Shown: piece by piece, positions 1 through 8,568 of the stretch
How positions within the stretch are numbered: the stretch's first letter is position 1
Layout of the letters: each line of letters opens with the position of its first letter
Assembly (NCBI GenBank): GCA_049653005.1
Contig: JBASFL010000009.1
Location: 1 to 64,000 of the forward strand
Direction: 5' to 3'
DNA: 64,000 nucleotides
Origin: UBA2334 sp049653005
GTDB taxonomy: Bacteria; Pseudomonadota; Gammaproteobacteria; Burkholderiales; Burkholderiaceae_C
Translations under genes and position numbers: made by a program
The notes under the pieces: model-generated
What the model was told of the DNA's origin: nothing
The model's input: the letters and a program-made list of their open reading frames with translations, nothing else
The model's database searches: none

Positions 1-279
1 CACCACGCCCGGCCGGGGCGGCAAGCCGGGGCCGGGCACGTGGCGCTGCCAGGTCCCCAAGGCGGGCAGCACCAGTTGCCATTCATGGTGGGCAGCGGGG
101 GCTTGCAGCACCTCCACCAGCGCGCCCACCGGCCAGCCTTGGCCGGGCAACAGCGCGTCCAGCGCCGGGTGGCCGCTGGGCCACGCCACACCCGGGGCCA
201 CCGGCAGCGCGTGGGCGCGCCAAACCCCGGGCAAAGCCGAGGGATCGGGCGTCACAGCGTGGGGGAAATCGGTGGGCAT
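1..279 (-). CDS. imuA: ImuA, translesion-synthesis accessory protein (N-terminal part, cut by window edge)
   Basis: The frame opens at the ATG at 279 and runs off the left edge; only 93 codons are present. The visible protein reads MPTDFPHA... with the segment WPSGHPALDALLPGQGWPVG near residues 33-52. This resembles the RecA-like N-terminus of ImuA/SulA-type proteins (GH-x-ALDA-x-LPG-x-GWP). ImuA works with ImuB and DnaE2 in SOS-induced mutagenic bypass of DNA lesions. A consensus LexA box 25 bp upstream of the start supports the call. The rest of the gene, and imuB and dnaE2 if present, lie outside the window. Confidence 0.75.
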   Translation of the reverse strand, partial: MPTDFPHAVTPDPSALPGVWRAHALPVAPGVAWPSGHPALDALLPGQGWPVGALVEVLQAPAAHHEWQLVLPALGTWQRHVPGPGLPPRPGVV

Positions 280-300
280 GGGGTGGCATGGCGGGGTGTT

Positions 301-322
301 TAACTGTATTTTTATACAGTAT
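301..322. promoter_or_regulatory. LexA (SOS) box
   Basis: The 16 bp at 304-319 read CTGTATTTTTATACAG, that is CTG-N10-CAG with an AT-rich centre, matching the classic proteobacterial LexA operator. It lies between imuA (minus strand, start 279) and the sensor kinase (plus strand, start 356). It should repress imuA and could also affect the kinase promoter. Confidence 0.88.
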
Positions 323-355
323 TTTGACGCTGTCAAATGTGGCGCAAAACCCGAT

Positions 356-2068
356 ATGCTGAAACACCCCAACCGCCAGCGCCTGGGCGCGCACGCCCCA
401 CCCGCCGACATGCCACAACAGCAGCCCCCTTTGTCCACCGCGTTTGGCGCGCTCGACGCGGCCTCGTCCGACCTGATCCACAACATCGTGGACAACGTGC
501 CGACGATGATTGCCTACTTCGACCATGGGCTGCTGTGCCGCTACGCCAACGCCAGCTACCGCCAGGTGTTTGAAACGCCGGGCAACCCGCTGGACGGGGC
601 GCCGTTTGCCTCATTGGTGCTGCCACACCTGCGCGACGACATCCAGCCCCGCATGCAAGCGGCCCTGGCCGGGGAACCCCAGGCGTTTGAATACGAGCGC
701 CACACCCACGACGGCCAACGCATGCAGGTGGAGGTGAAATACCGCCCCGATCTGCGCCAGGGCCAGGTGCACGGCGTGTTTGTGGAGCTGCACGACATCA
801 CCCACCACAAACGCATTGAAGACCTGGTGCTGGAAGCCAACCGCGACCTGGAAGAGCGTGTGCACGAGCGCACGGCCAAGCTGTTTGAAAGCGAACAGCG
901 TTTTCGGTTGATGGTGGACGGTTTGCAGGACTACTGCATTTATTTCCTCGACGCCGAAGGCCACATCACCGACTGGACCGACAGCGCCCAGCGCATGCAC
1001 GGCCTGCCCCCGCACCAGGCGCTGCGCCAGCACCTGGGCCTGTTGGTGGACGCCAGCCACCCCGGTGGTGCCCCGGCCGCACTGGCCCAGCTGCTGCGCC
1101 AGGCGGTGGGCCAAGGCCACGCCGAGTCCGACGGCTGGCAGGTGCGCCAGGGCCAGCCCCCTTTCTGGGCCCACACCACCCTGACCGCGCTGCGCAACGG
1201 CCGGGGCGAGTTGCAAGGCCTGAGCGCCATAACCAAAGACATGACGGCGGTGAAAAAGCTCGAAGCCGTGATGGGCGAACTGAACCGGGAGCTGGAGCAG
1301 CGGGTGCAACACCGCACCCGCGAACTGACCCTGGCCAACCGGGACATCGACGCCTTCGCGCACATGGTGTCGCACGACCTGCGTGCCCCGCTGCGCCACA
1401 TTTCAGGCTACGTGACGCTGCTGCGCGAAGACCTGACCGAACACGAAACCGCCCTGCCCGCCCCCGTGGCGGGCGGCATGGCCCAACACCTGGACGCGGT
1501 GGACAAAGCCAACCGCCGCCTGGCCAAAATGATCGACAGCGTGCTGGAATACGCCCGCCTGGGCCGCACCACCCTGGAGCCCACCGACGTGGAACTGGGG
1601 CCACTGGTGTTGGCCCAAATGCGCCAGGCACAAGAGGGTGCCGCCGACCGGCACGTGGAATGGGTGCTGCCCGACACCTGGCCACAGGTGCGGGGCGACG
1701 CCCCCCTGCTGGGGCGGCTGCTGGGTTGCCTGCTGGACAACGCGCTGAAATACACGCGCCACACGCCCAACGCCCGCATCGAACTGGGCTGGCGCAACGC
1801 CACCCCGGCAGACCCCATGCCGTCCGACTTCCAGCCCGACGAAACCCGCACCGTGTTCTGGGTGAAAGACAACGGCGTGGGTTTTGACCGCGAGCGGGCC
1901 AACAACCTCTTCGTCATGTTCCAGCGCCACCACCACTCCATGGACTTCGAGGGCACGGGCACCGGGCTTGCGATAAGTCAACGCATCGTGGCCCTTCATC
2001 GCGGGACAATTCGGGCCGACAGCCAGCCCAACCAGGGCTGCACGGTCAGCATCGGCTTGCCGAGTTGA
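356..2068 (+). CDS. Two-PAS sensor histidine kinase
   Basis: The product is 570 residues with no membrane segment, so it is probably a cytoplasmic sensor kinase. A first PAS domain (about 45-165) and a second (about 180-300) are each followed by coiled-coil-like runs (LEERVHERTAKL, LEQRVQHRTREL). A HisKA domain follows with the phospho-acceptor His at residue 340 in MVSHDLRAPL. The C-terminal HATPase domain shows the N box (LLDNALKY), G1 (DNGVGF) and G2 (GTGTGLAIS). The HisKA/ATPase style resembles phytochrome-like kinases, but there is no chromophore domain. The frame is open from 272, but an earlier start would run through the LexA box, so the ATG at 356 is preferred; 410 is an alternative. 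No partner regulator is adjacent and the signal is unknown. Confidence 0.85.
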   Translation: MLKHPNRQRLGAHAPPADMPQQQPPLSTAFGALDAASSDLIHNIVDNVPTMIAYFDHGLLCRYANASYRQVFETPGNPLDGAPFASLVLPHLRDDIQPRMQAALAGEPQAFEYERHTHDGQRMQVEVKYRPDLRQGQVHGVFVELHDITHHKRIEDLVLEANRDLEERVHERTAKLFESEQRFRLMVDGLQDYCIYFLDAEGHITDWTDSAQRMHGLPPHQALRQHLGLLVDASHPGGAPAALAQLLRQAVGQGHAESDGWQVRQGQPPFWAHTTLTALRNGRGELQGLSAITKDMTAVKKLEAVMGELNRELEQRVQHRTRELTLANRDIDAFAHMVSHDLRAPLRHISGYVTLLREDLTEHETALPAPVAGGMAQHLDAVDKANRRLAKMIDSVLEYARLGRTTLEPTDVELGPLVLAQMRQAQEGAADRHVEWVLPDTWPQVRGDAPLLGRLLGCLLDNALKYTRHTPNARIELGWRNATPADPMPSDFQPDETRTVFWVKDNGVGFDRERANNLFVMFQRHHHSMDFEGTGTGLAISQRIVALHRGTIRADSQPNQGCTVSIGLPS

Positions 2069-2095
2069 CCCAACCCCCTCCCGAAAGACCGCCCC

Positions 2096-3160
2096 ATGAT
2101 GGATTTGAGCGCCCTGCTGGAACAACACGGCGAAGGCACAGTGCTGGCCGCTGGTGGCTTGGCACTGGGGCTGATGTTTGGGTTTTTTGCCCAGCGCTCC
2201 AAATTTTGTCTGCGCGCCGCCGTCATCGAGTTCTGGCACGGCCAGTTTGGCGAAAAACTGCCCGTGTGGCTGATGGCGTTTTCGTCGGCGGTGGTGGCGG
2301 TGCAGGTGCTCATTTTGGCTGGGGCGCTGGACGTGTCCACCTCGCGCCAGATGGCCAACACCGGCAGCCTGTCGGGGGCACTGGTGGGGGGCTTGCTGTT
2401 TGGCGTGGGCATGGTGCTCACGCGCGGCTGCGCCAGCCGCCTGCTGGTGCTGTCGGCCACGGGCAATTTGCGCGCCCTGCTCTCGGGGCTGATTTTTGCG
2501 GTGGCGGCGCAGGCGTCGCTGTCAGGTGCGCTGTCGCCCCTGCGCCAAACCATCAGCGGCTGGTGGACCATCGACGGCGGTTCGGGCCGCGACCTGCTGG
2601 CCTGGAGCGGCCTGGGCCACTGGGGCGGCTTGGCCATCGGTGTGCTGTGGCTGCTGGCCGGGGTGTTTTTTGCCATCCGCAACCGGTGGTCACCCATCAA
2701 ATGGCTGACGGCCATCGTCACCGGGCTGACCGTGGCAGCAGCCTGGTGGTTCAGTTACCGCGTGGCACAAAACTCGTTTGAAGTGGTGAACGTGCAAGGC
2801 CTCACCTTCAGCGGGCCTTCGGCCGAGTGGCTGATGCGTGTGCTGGAAAACCCCGGCCCCAAAATCGGTTTCGACTTCGGGCTGATGCCCGGTGTGTTCG
2901 CCGGCTCGGCCATCGGCGCGCTGATCGGGCGCGAATGGAAACTGGAAGGCTTCAAAGACGGCCACAGCATGCGCCGCTACATCGCAGGCGCGGTGTTCAT
3001 GGGTTTTGGCTCCATGCTGGCCGGGGGCTGCGCCGTGGGCGCGGGCATGACGGGCGGTGCCATTTTTGCCATCACCGCCTGGCTGGCCCTGGTGGGCATG
3101 TGGGTGGGCGCAGGCCTGATGGACCGCCTGATCGACGCCGTGCCGCCCAGCGGGAACTGA
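2096..3160 (+). CDS. YeeE/YedE (TsuA-like) family sulfur-compound transporter
   Basis: This is a 354-residue polytopic inner-membrane protein with two sulfur-transport-type halves. The Cys-containing signatures RSKFCLRAA (about 37-45), TRGCASRLL (about 107-115) and GGCAVGAGMTGG near the C-terminus are typical of the YeeE/YedE family. Characterised members such as TsuA import thiosulfate. The start at 2096 follows the sensor kinase stop by 27 bp with a weak GAAAG ribosome site, so the two may be cotranscribed. The substrate here is inferred from the family and could be another sulfur compound. Confidence 0.85.
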   Translation: MMDLSALLEQHGEGTVLAAGGLALGLMFGFFAQRSKFCLRAAVIEFWHGQFGEKLPVWLMAFSSAVVAVQVLILAGALDVSTSRQMANTGSLSGALVGGLLFGVGMVLTRGCASRLLVLSATGNLRALLSGLIFAVAAQASLSGALSPLRQTISGWWTIDGGSGRDLLAWSGLGHWGGLAIGVLWLLAGVFFAIRNRWSPIKWLTAIVTGLTVAAAWWFSYRVAQNSFEVVNVQGLTFSGPSAEWLMRVLENPGPKIGFDFGLMPGVFAGSAIGALIGREWKLEGFKDGHSMRRYIAGAVFMGFGSMLAGGCAVGAGMTGGAIFAITAWLALVGMWVGAGLMDRLIDAVPPSGN

Positions 3161-3178
3161 GCGGAACGGGGGAAAGAC

Positions 3179-3961
3179 TCAAGCCCCGCAGCACTTCTTG
3201 AATTTTTTGCCGCTGCCGCACGAACACGGGTCGTTGCGGCCGGGGGTGTCGCCCTTGACCACGGTGCCCACGCGAGGGCCCAGGCTGCGCCAGATCTGGT
3301 GCAGGTCGTACACGGCCCACAGGGCTTCGCCAAAGGCGTTCAGGCGCACCTGGCTCACGCTGGGGGGGCCGTCTTCGGCGTACATGGACACGTCGGGCGT
3401 GGCGGTGTCGTCTTCGGTCAGGGTCACCAGCTTTTGCAGCGAGTCGTCCAGCCACTGGGCGGTGTCGCGGTCGCGGGGGGCTTCCCAGGCCTCGGTCCAG
3501 TTTTCCACCACGTACATGAAGCCCAGCGCCCACACCTGGGCGAACGAGGGCAACTCCAGCTCGGTGCTTTCGGCCTCCCAGGCGGCGCGTTCGTCGTCGG
3601 GCAAGGCGGCCACGGCGCCGCGCACGTCCATCACTTCGGGTGAAAAGGCGCGGTCGTCGTCCAGCGAATCGACCTTGGCTTGCAGGCTTTCGGCAATTTC
3701 AGCGCGGCGGCGGGCCCACAGAGCCAGGAAGCGGGCTTTTTGCTCGGGGCTGGCGAACAGGGCGGTTTCGCCCTCGAACTCGGGCAGCAGCGCGTCCACG
3801 GCTTCTTCGTCAGAAATGGGCTCGCGGGTGCAGACGACGGCGGCCAAAAAGCCTTCGCAGAATTCCCATTGGGGCACTTCTTCGTCGCGGGTGCGCAGGT
3901 CGTCGAGCAGGGTGTCGAGTTCGTCAAAGTCGTCGGAGGTGAGGGCTTCGGTGGCGTTCAT
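3179..3961 (-). CDS. UPF0149 (YecA-type) protein with C-terminal SEC-C zinc motif
   Basis: This 260-residue acidic protein has a UPF0149/YgfB-like helical body (about 10-180). It ends in the SEC-C motif DPCSCGSGKKFKKCC, a zinc-binding tail also found on SecA and YecA. The longest frame starts at 4006, but the ATG at 3961 lies 11 bp after the PIN gene's stop and opens directly into the domain, so it is preferred. It is the third gene of a tight run rlmL-PIN-UPF0149. Its molecular role is unknown; related proteins have been linked to protein export or ribosome association only by motif. Confidence 0.8.
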   Translation of the reverse strand: MNATEALTSDDFDELDTLLDDLRTRDEEVPQWEFCEGFLAAVVCTREPISDEEAVDALLPEFEGETALFASPEQKARFLALWARRRAEIAESLQAKVDSLDDDRAFSPEVMDVRGAVAALPDDERAAWEAESTELELPSFAQVWALGFMYVVENWTEAWEAPRDRDTAQWLDDSLQKLVTLTEDDTATPDVSMYAEDGPPSVSQVRLNAFGEALWAVYDLHQIWRSLGPRVGTVVKGDTPGRNDPCSCGSGKKFKKCCGA

Positions 3962-3972
3962 GGCGGGTGGGG

Positions 3973-4443
3973 TCAAACAGTGGAAGGGGCGGCGGGCGGT
4001 TGCCATTTCGGCACCACGGTCACGCCTAGGGTGGCCAGCCGCTTTTTCAGGCGCAGCACGGCTTTGTCTTTGCTGATCAGCACCACGGGCACGCGTGCGC
4101 CCCCGGTGCCGTCGTTGCCTTGGGTCGAATGAAAAGCAGCCAGGTCAATGAACTTCTGGTCATCGCCGTCGGTGCAGGTGAAGCGGGCTTTGGGGGCCAC
4201 GGGGTGCAAGGTGACCATCGCATCCCAGGCTTGCAGCACGGCAGCAGCGGCCTGGCCGTCGAGGGCCTGGCGGCGCACCAAGTGCGGGTAGGCCAACACA
4301 CGCTCCAGTTCGTCGCGCATCACTTGGGTGGCGATCACTTGTGTGCCTGGCTGGGCCAGGGCAGCGCGCAGGGGCTCGGTGGCGGGGTCGGCAAACACCC
4401 ACAGGTCGAGCACCACATTGGTGTCCAACACAAAAACCATCAT
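3973..4443 (-). CDS. PIN-domain protein (PIN_3 type, putative endoribonuclease)
   Basis: The 156-residue protein begins MMVFVLDTNVVLDLW, placing the first PIN acidic residue at position 7. Further acidic residues are seen at E45 (MRDELERV) and in TDGDDQKFIDLA (about 107-118), which supplies the distal metal-binding aspartates. PIN domains cleave RNA with divalent metal. The ATG at 4443 overlaps the rlmL stop as ATGA, implying translational coupling. No antitoxin-like gene precedes it, so it need not be a toxin. Coupling to a 23S rRNA methyltransferase makes an RNA-processing role possible. Confidence 0.75.
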   Translation of the reverse strand: MMVFVLDTNVVLDLWVFADPATEPLRAALAQPGTQVIATQVMRDELERVLAYPHLVRRQALDGQAAAAVLQAWDAMVTLHPVAPKARFTCTDGDDQKFIDLAAFHSTQGNDGTGGARVPVVLISKDKAVLRLKKRLATLGVTVVPKWQPPAAPSTV

Positions 4444-5837
4444 GGGGCAGGCGTGGCGGGTGGCACGCTGTCAGCAGCAGGCTTGGCACGGGCGCTGCCG
4501 GCCACCAGGTCGAAGCGGAACAGGCGGCATTCGATGGGGCCGTTCCACATGGGCACGCGGCGCGATTCTTTCAGGCGCATCTGGCTGGGCAGTTTCAGGT
4601 CGGGGGTGAGCATCCAGGCCGTCCAGCCGCTGAAGTTCTTTTTCCAGTGCGAGGCCAAGCGGGGGAAGAAATCGCTGCCGCCCTCGTCGGTTTGTGCCTG
4701 TTCGCGGCCCATGCCCTGGGGCGCTGAACGCTCGGCTGGGGCGGCCACCCGGTGGACGCGGGGCGCGGCGCGTTCGTTGCGCTCACCGCGCTCGCCATAG
4801 CGGCCACCGCGCGGGTCGGCACGGAACTCGGCGCGCTGGCCTGCCACACCGGCGGCGGCGATGCGTTCGCCGTAGGGGGGGTTGAGCAGCATCACGCCGG
4901 GCCGCTCGCACGGGGGCATGCGCTGCAGCGCATCGCCACCCCGGAACTCGATGGCGTGGGCCACCCCGGCGCGCTCTGCGTTGCGCTGGGCAAAGTCCAC
5001 CATGCGGTGCGACACGTCGCTGCCGAAGATGAACGGTGCATCGCCGTCTTTGAAGCTTTTTTGGCCTTCAGCGCTTGCTGCCACTGAATCTTCTGCTTCG
5101 TTTCTGATACCTTGCCACACGTGTGACTGGAAAGGCAGCAGTTTCTCGAAGCCAAAGCGGCGCGCCCATCCGGCCGGAATGCCCAGCGCCATTTGCGCAG
5201 CTTCAATGGCAATGGTGCCGCTGCCGCAGCAGGGGTCATACAGGGGCAGGTCAGCGCCTTGGCTGCCGTCCCACCCGGCGGCGGCCAGCATGGCGGCGGC
5301 CAGGGTTTCTTTCAGCGGGGCATCGCCCTTGTCTTCGCGCCAGCCGCGTTTGAACAGCGGCTCGCCCGAGGTGTCGATGTAGATGCTGACGTGGTCGGTG
5401 GTGAGGTGCACAAAAATGCGCACATCGGGCCGGGCGGTGTCCACGTCGGGGCGCACGCCGGTTTTGTGGCGGAAGCGGTCGGCCACCGCGTCTTTCACCT
5501 TGAGCGCGGCAAAGTTCAGGCTTTGCAGCGGGCTGTGCTGGGCGGTGATGTCGATTTTGAAGCTCTGGCGCGGCGTGAACCAGATTTCCCAGGCCACGCT
5601 GGCGGCAGCGTCGTACAGGTCGGCCTCGCTGCGGTAGGGCTCGTGGGCCAGTTGCACCAGCACGCGCTGGGACAGGCGGCTGTGCAGGTTGAGCTTCATG
5701 GCGTCGCGCCACGAGGCGTGCAGCATCAGCCCGGCGCGGCCGGTTTGGCCGCTCAGGCCGGTGACGCGTTGCACCTCGGTGGCCAGGTAGCCTTCCACGC
5801 CGGCGGCGCAGGGCAAAAAGAGTTGGAGTTGGTTCAT
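4440..5837 (-). CDS. rlmL: RlmL-type 23S rRNA guanine-N2 methyltransferase (THUMP + MTase)
   Basis: The 465-residue protein has an N-terminal ferredoxin-like/THUMP region (about 1-170). A class I methyltransferase domain follows, with the SAM motif YDPCCGSGTIAIEA (about 201-214) and the catalytic NPPYGER (about 318-324). It corresponds to the RlmL half of E. coli RlmKL, which makes m2G2445; no RlmK half is fused. After NPPYGER comes an Arg/Gly/Glu-rich insertion of about 60 residues before the usual W-x-AW-L-L strand (FSGWTAWMLT). A copy of the interspersed repeat is embedded in frame at 5050-5105, encoding part of an apparent surface loop (SVAASAEGQKSFKDG). The start at 5837 has an AGGG ribosome site. 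Confidence 0.85.
   Translation of the reverse strand: MNQLQLFLPCAAGVEGYLATEVQRVTGLSGQTGRAGLMLHASWRDAMKLNLHSRLSQRVLVQLAHEPYRSEADLYDAAASVAWEIWFTPRQSFKIDITAQHSPLQSLNFAALKVKDAVADRFRHKTGVRPDVDTARPDVRIFVHLTTDHVSIYIDTSGEPLFKRGWREDKGDAPLKETLAAAMLAAAGWDGSQGADLPLYDPCCGSGTIAIEAAQMALGIPAGWARRFGFEKLLPFQSHVWQGIRNEAEDSVAASAEGQKSFKDGDAPFIFGSDVSHRMVDFAQRNAERAGVAHAIEFRGGDALQRMPPCERPGVMLLNPPYGERIAAAGVAGQRAEFRADPRGGRYGERGERNERAAPRVHRVAAPAERSAPQGMGREQAQTDEGGSDFFPRLASHWKKNFSGWTAWMLTPDLKLPSQMRLKESRRVPMWNGPIECRLFRFDLVAGSARAKPAADSVPPATPAP
5050..5105 (-). repeat. Interspersed repeat, copy inside rlmL
   Basis: The plus strand holds TTTTTTGGCCTTCAGCGCTT followed by GCTG and a diverged tail. It aligns with the reverse complement of the intergenic copy at 37299-37350 (GGCCTCCAGCGCTTTCTGG). 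The reading frame stays open across it. Confidence 0.55.
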
Positions 5838-5898
5838 AAGCGGCCCTGAGGATAACCGGGCACCGCGCCAAAGCCCATGCCTGGGCTAGACTGAAACC

Positions 5899-6945
5899 AT
5901 GACCGCACCGACCGTCCACCCTCTGCACAGCCCGGTTTTGACCCGGTGGTTTCGCGCTTTGCTGGCCTGTGTGCTGCTGGCCCTGGCCCTGCCCGGCCAC
6001 GCGCAAAACCTGAAAGGCTGGGACGAATGGAAGGCCGCCTTCCTGCTGCCCGACGGCCGGGTGGCCGACACGGGGCAGCGCAACATCAGCCACTCAGAGG
6101 GCCAGGGTTTTGGCCTGCTGCTGGCCACGGCGGCCAACGACAAAGCGGCCTTCGACAAAATGTGGGGCTGGACCCAAACCAACCTGGGGGTTCGGCCCGA
6201 CGGCCTGTTTGCCTGGCGCTGGGAACCGGGCCGGGGCGTGACCGACGCCAACACCGCCACCGACGGCGACCTGTTCATTGCCTGGGCGCTGCAACGCGCC
6301 GCCGACAAGTTCAGACAACCCGCCTACAAAGACAAAGCAGCCGCCCTGGGCAAAGCCATCCGCGACAAAGTGGTGGTGGACGGCACGCCCTGGGGCACGG
6401 TGATCAAGCCCGGCGTGGCGGGGTTTGACACGCCGCAGGGCACGGTGGTGAACCTGTCGTATTGGGTGTTCCCCGCGTTTGAAGCCTTGCACAAGGTGGA
6501 CCCCCACCCGCACTGGGAAGCGTTGACCAAATCCGGGTTGCGCCTGGTCGAAGTGGCCCGTTTTGGCCGGTGGGGTTTGCCACCCGACTGGCTGCTGCTG
6601 GTCAACCCCCTGCAACCCAGCCCTGGCCAAGAGCCCCGCTACGGCTACGACGCGCTGCGCATACCGCTGTACCTGCACTGGGCACGCAAGGCCAACGCCG
6701 ACCGGCTGAGCCCCTTCAACAAGTTCTGGACACACTTCAAGTGCGACGCCTTTTTGCCAGGCTGGACCAACCTGACAGACAACTCCATCGACTCTTATGG
6801 GGCAGGGCCGGGTGTGCAGTCCATTCGCAGCCTGCTGACCACGGGCAAACCCCTGACCCCGCGCGAGCCCATGCGGACCCAGGGCTACTACACCGCCACC
6901 CTGGGCCTGATGGTGGAAGTGGCCGCACGAGAAGGCGGCAAATAA
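5899..6945 (+). CDS. bcsZ: Family 8 glycoside hydrolase, periplasmic endoglucanase BcsZ
   Basis: This 348-residue secreted enzyme should cleave beta-1,4-glucan during cellulose export. A signal peptide ends near residue 36 (PGHAQ). The GH8 catalytic acid is Glu67 in HSEGQGFG, and the conserved NTATDGDLF segment follows at about 118-126. Length and motifs fit BcsZ. Unusually it stands alone on the plus strand, about 12 kb from the bcs operon and with the high GC of its surroundings. It is convergent with rpoN. Confidence 0.88.
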   Translation: MTAPTVHPLHSPVLTRWFRALLACVLLALALPGHAQNLKGWDEWKAAFLLPDGRVADTGQRNISHSEGQGFGLLLATAANDKAAFDKMWGWTQTNLGVRPDGLFAWRWEPGRGVTDANTATDGDLFIAWALQRAADKFRQPAYKDKAAALGKAIRDKVVVDGTPWGTVIKPGVAGFDTPQGTVVNLSYWVFPAFEALHKVDPHPHWEALTKSGLRLVEVARFGRWGLPPDWLLLVNPLQPSPGQEPRYGYDALRIPLYLHWARKANADRLSPFNKFWTHFKCDAFLPGWTNLTDNSIDSYGAGPGVQSIRSLLTTGKPLTPREPMRTQGYYTATLGLMVEVAAREGGK

Positions 6946-6946
6946 C

Positions 6947-6976
6947 CCCCCGGGCGGGCAACCGACGCGCCGGGGG
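6947..6976. terminator. GC-rich hairpin between convergent bcsZ and rpoN
   Basis: CCCCCGG (6947-6953) pairs with CCGGGGG (6970-6976) across the 31 bp between the two stop codons. There is no clear T tract on either strand, so it may only stabilise 3' ends or assist Rho. Confidence 0.4.
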
Positions 6977-8560
6977 TCAAATGGATTTGCGCAAACTGGC
7001 CGGCGCGATGCGCAGCGCCTCGCGGTACTTGGCCACGGTGCGGCGGGCGCATTCGATGCCCTGCTCTTTCAGCATCTCGGACAACTGGCTGTCGGACAGC
7101 GGCTTTTTCGCGTCCTCGCCCGCCACCAGCTGCTTGATGAGCGCGCGCACCGCCGTGCTGGACGCGTTGCCACCGGTTTCGGTGCCCAGGCTGGAGCCGA
7201 AAAAGTATTTCAGCTCGTAGGTGCCAAACGGCGTGGACATGTATTTGGCCGTGGTCACGCGGCTGATGGTGGACTCGTGCAGGCCCAGCTCGTCGGCAAT
7301 TTCGCGCAACACCAGCGGGCGCATGGCCAGTTCGCCATGGGCGAAGAAATTGCGCTGCCGCTCCACGATGGCGCTGCTCACACGCAAGATGGTGTCAAAC
7401 CGCTGCTGGATGTTTTTGATGAACCACCGCGCCTCTTGCAGCCGCTGCTGCATGTGGGCCCCGCCCTCGCTGCGGTTGCCACGGCCTTCGCGCAGGGCGC
7501 TGGCGTACACGTCGTGCACGCGCAAGCGGGGCATCACGTCGGGGTTGAGCTGCACCTTGAAGCCACGCCCCGCACGGCTGACGATCACGTCGGGCACCAC
7601 CACGTTGCGCTCCACGTTGGCAAAGCGGCGGCCGGGTTTGGGCTCCAGGCGGGTGATGAGGGTGAGGGCCTCGCGCGCGGTGGCTTCGTCCACCCCGCAC
7701 AGGACGGCCAGTTTTTTGCTGTCGCGCCGGGCCAGCAGCTCCATGGGCTGGTCGCACAGGGCCAGCGCCGCACGGGCGGCAGGGGTGTTGCGCAGCTCTT
7801 CAATTTGCAGGCGCAGGCACTCGGCCAGGTGGCGGGCGCCCACCCCGGCGGGGTCCATGTGCTGCAACAGGCCCAGGGCCACGCGCAGGTGTTGCAACAC
7901 GTCGTCGCGGCGCACCACCAAGTCGGGGTCTTGCGCCAAGTCGCCGGGCTCCAGGCTGGCGGCCAGGTCTTCCAGCGGCTCGTCCAGGTAGCCGTCGTCG
8001 TTGAGCGACTCGATCAGAAAGTACAGTGCCGCGCGGTCGGTTTCCGACAGGCGCAGGCCCAGCGCCTGGGCGTGCAGGTGGGCTTGCAGGGTGACGTGTT
8101 CGTGCGCCAGATCGGCGGCGCTGGCGGTTTCACCGTCGCCCGATGCGCCGGATTTGCTGGCGGGTGCGTCGCCGCCCCACTCGCCGTCGTCGGGCGCCAT
8201 TTCAACGGTGCCGTCACCGTCCCAGTCGGGCTCGGCCGGGGTGGTCTCTTCAGCAGCGGGCTCATTTTTAACATCAAAAGTGGCTTCAGCGCTTGATGGT
8301 ATTGCGTTGTCAGCTACACCTTCAGAACCCATTTCAGACAGTGAATCGCCCAAACTCACGGGCGTGTCGGCTTGCTCCAGGCCGAAGGCTTCGCGCTCGG
8401 CCACCTCGTCGGTGCGGTCCAGAAACGGGTTTTCGTCGAGCATCTGCTCGACTTCCTGGCTCAGCTCCAGCGTGGACAGCTGCAACAGCCGGATGGATTG
8501 CTGCAACTGCGGTGTGAGCGCCAGGTGCTGCGAAACACGAAGGGAAAGGCCTTGTTTCAT
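6977..8560 (-). CDS. rpoN: RNA polymerase sigma-54 factor
   Basis: The 527-residue protein has all sigma-54 parts. Region I is Gln/Leu-rich (LALTPQLQQSIRLLQLS, about 13-29). An acidic, variable linker spans about 50-145, followed by the core-binding domain. The C-terminal DNA-binding part ends with the RpoN box ARRTVAKYRE (about 508-517). It directs polymerase to -24/-12 promoters, which need AAA+ activators. It follows lptB by 8 bp in the usual lptA-lptB-rpoN order. The variable linker carries an in-frame copy of the interspersed repeat (8264-8318), encoding GSEGVADNAIPSSAEATFDV. Confidence 0.97.
   Translation of the reverse strand: MKQGLSLRVSQHLALTPQLQQSIRLLQLSTLELSQEVEQMLDENPFLDRTDEVAEREAFGLEQADTPVSLGDSLSEMGSEGVADNAIPSSAEATFDVKNEPAAEETTPAEPDWDGDGTVEMAPDDGEWGGDAPASKSGASGDGETASAADLAHEHVTLQAHLHAQALGLRLSETDRAALYFLIESLNDDGYLDEPLEDLAASLEPGDLAQDPDLVVRRDDVLQHLRVALGLLQHMDPAGVGARHLAECLRLQIEELRNTPAARAALALCDQPMELLARRDSKKLAVLCGVDEATAREALTLITRLEPKPGRRFANVERNVVVPDVIVSRAGRGFKVQLNPDVMPRLRVHDVYASALREGRGNRSEGGAHMQQRLQEARWFIKNIQQRFDTILRVSSAIVERQRNFFAHGELAMRPLVLREIADELGLHESTISRVTTAKYMSTPFGTYELKYFFGSSLGTETGGNASSTAVRALIKQLVAGEDAKKPLSDSQLSEMLKEQGIECARRTVAKYREALRIAPASLRKSI
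8264..8318 (-). repeat. Interspersed repeat, copy inside rpoN linker
   Basis: The plus strand carries GGCTTCAGCGCTTGATGG then TATTGCGTTGTCAGCTAC. This matches the reverse complement of the family (GGCCTC-AGCGCTT...GCG...AGCTA). It sits in the non-conserved region II of sigma-54, where added residues are likely tolerated. Confidence 0.6.
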
Positions 8561-8568
8561 GAACCGAC

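Noticed and set aside
272..355. Longer N-terminus for the sensor kinase
   Set aside because: It would place the LexA box inside the coding region, and the added residues show no conserved features.
3973..4443. VapC toxin with antitoxin
   Set aside because: No antitoxin-like gene is adjacent; it is coupled to rlmL and has the PIN_3 rather than the VapC length.
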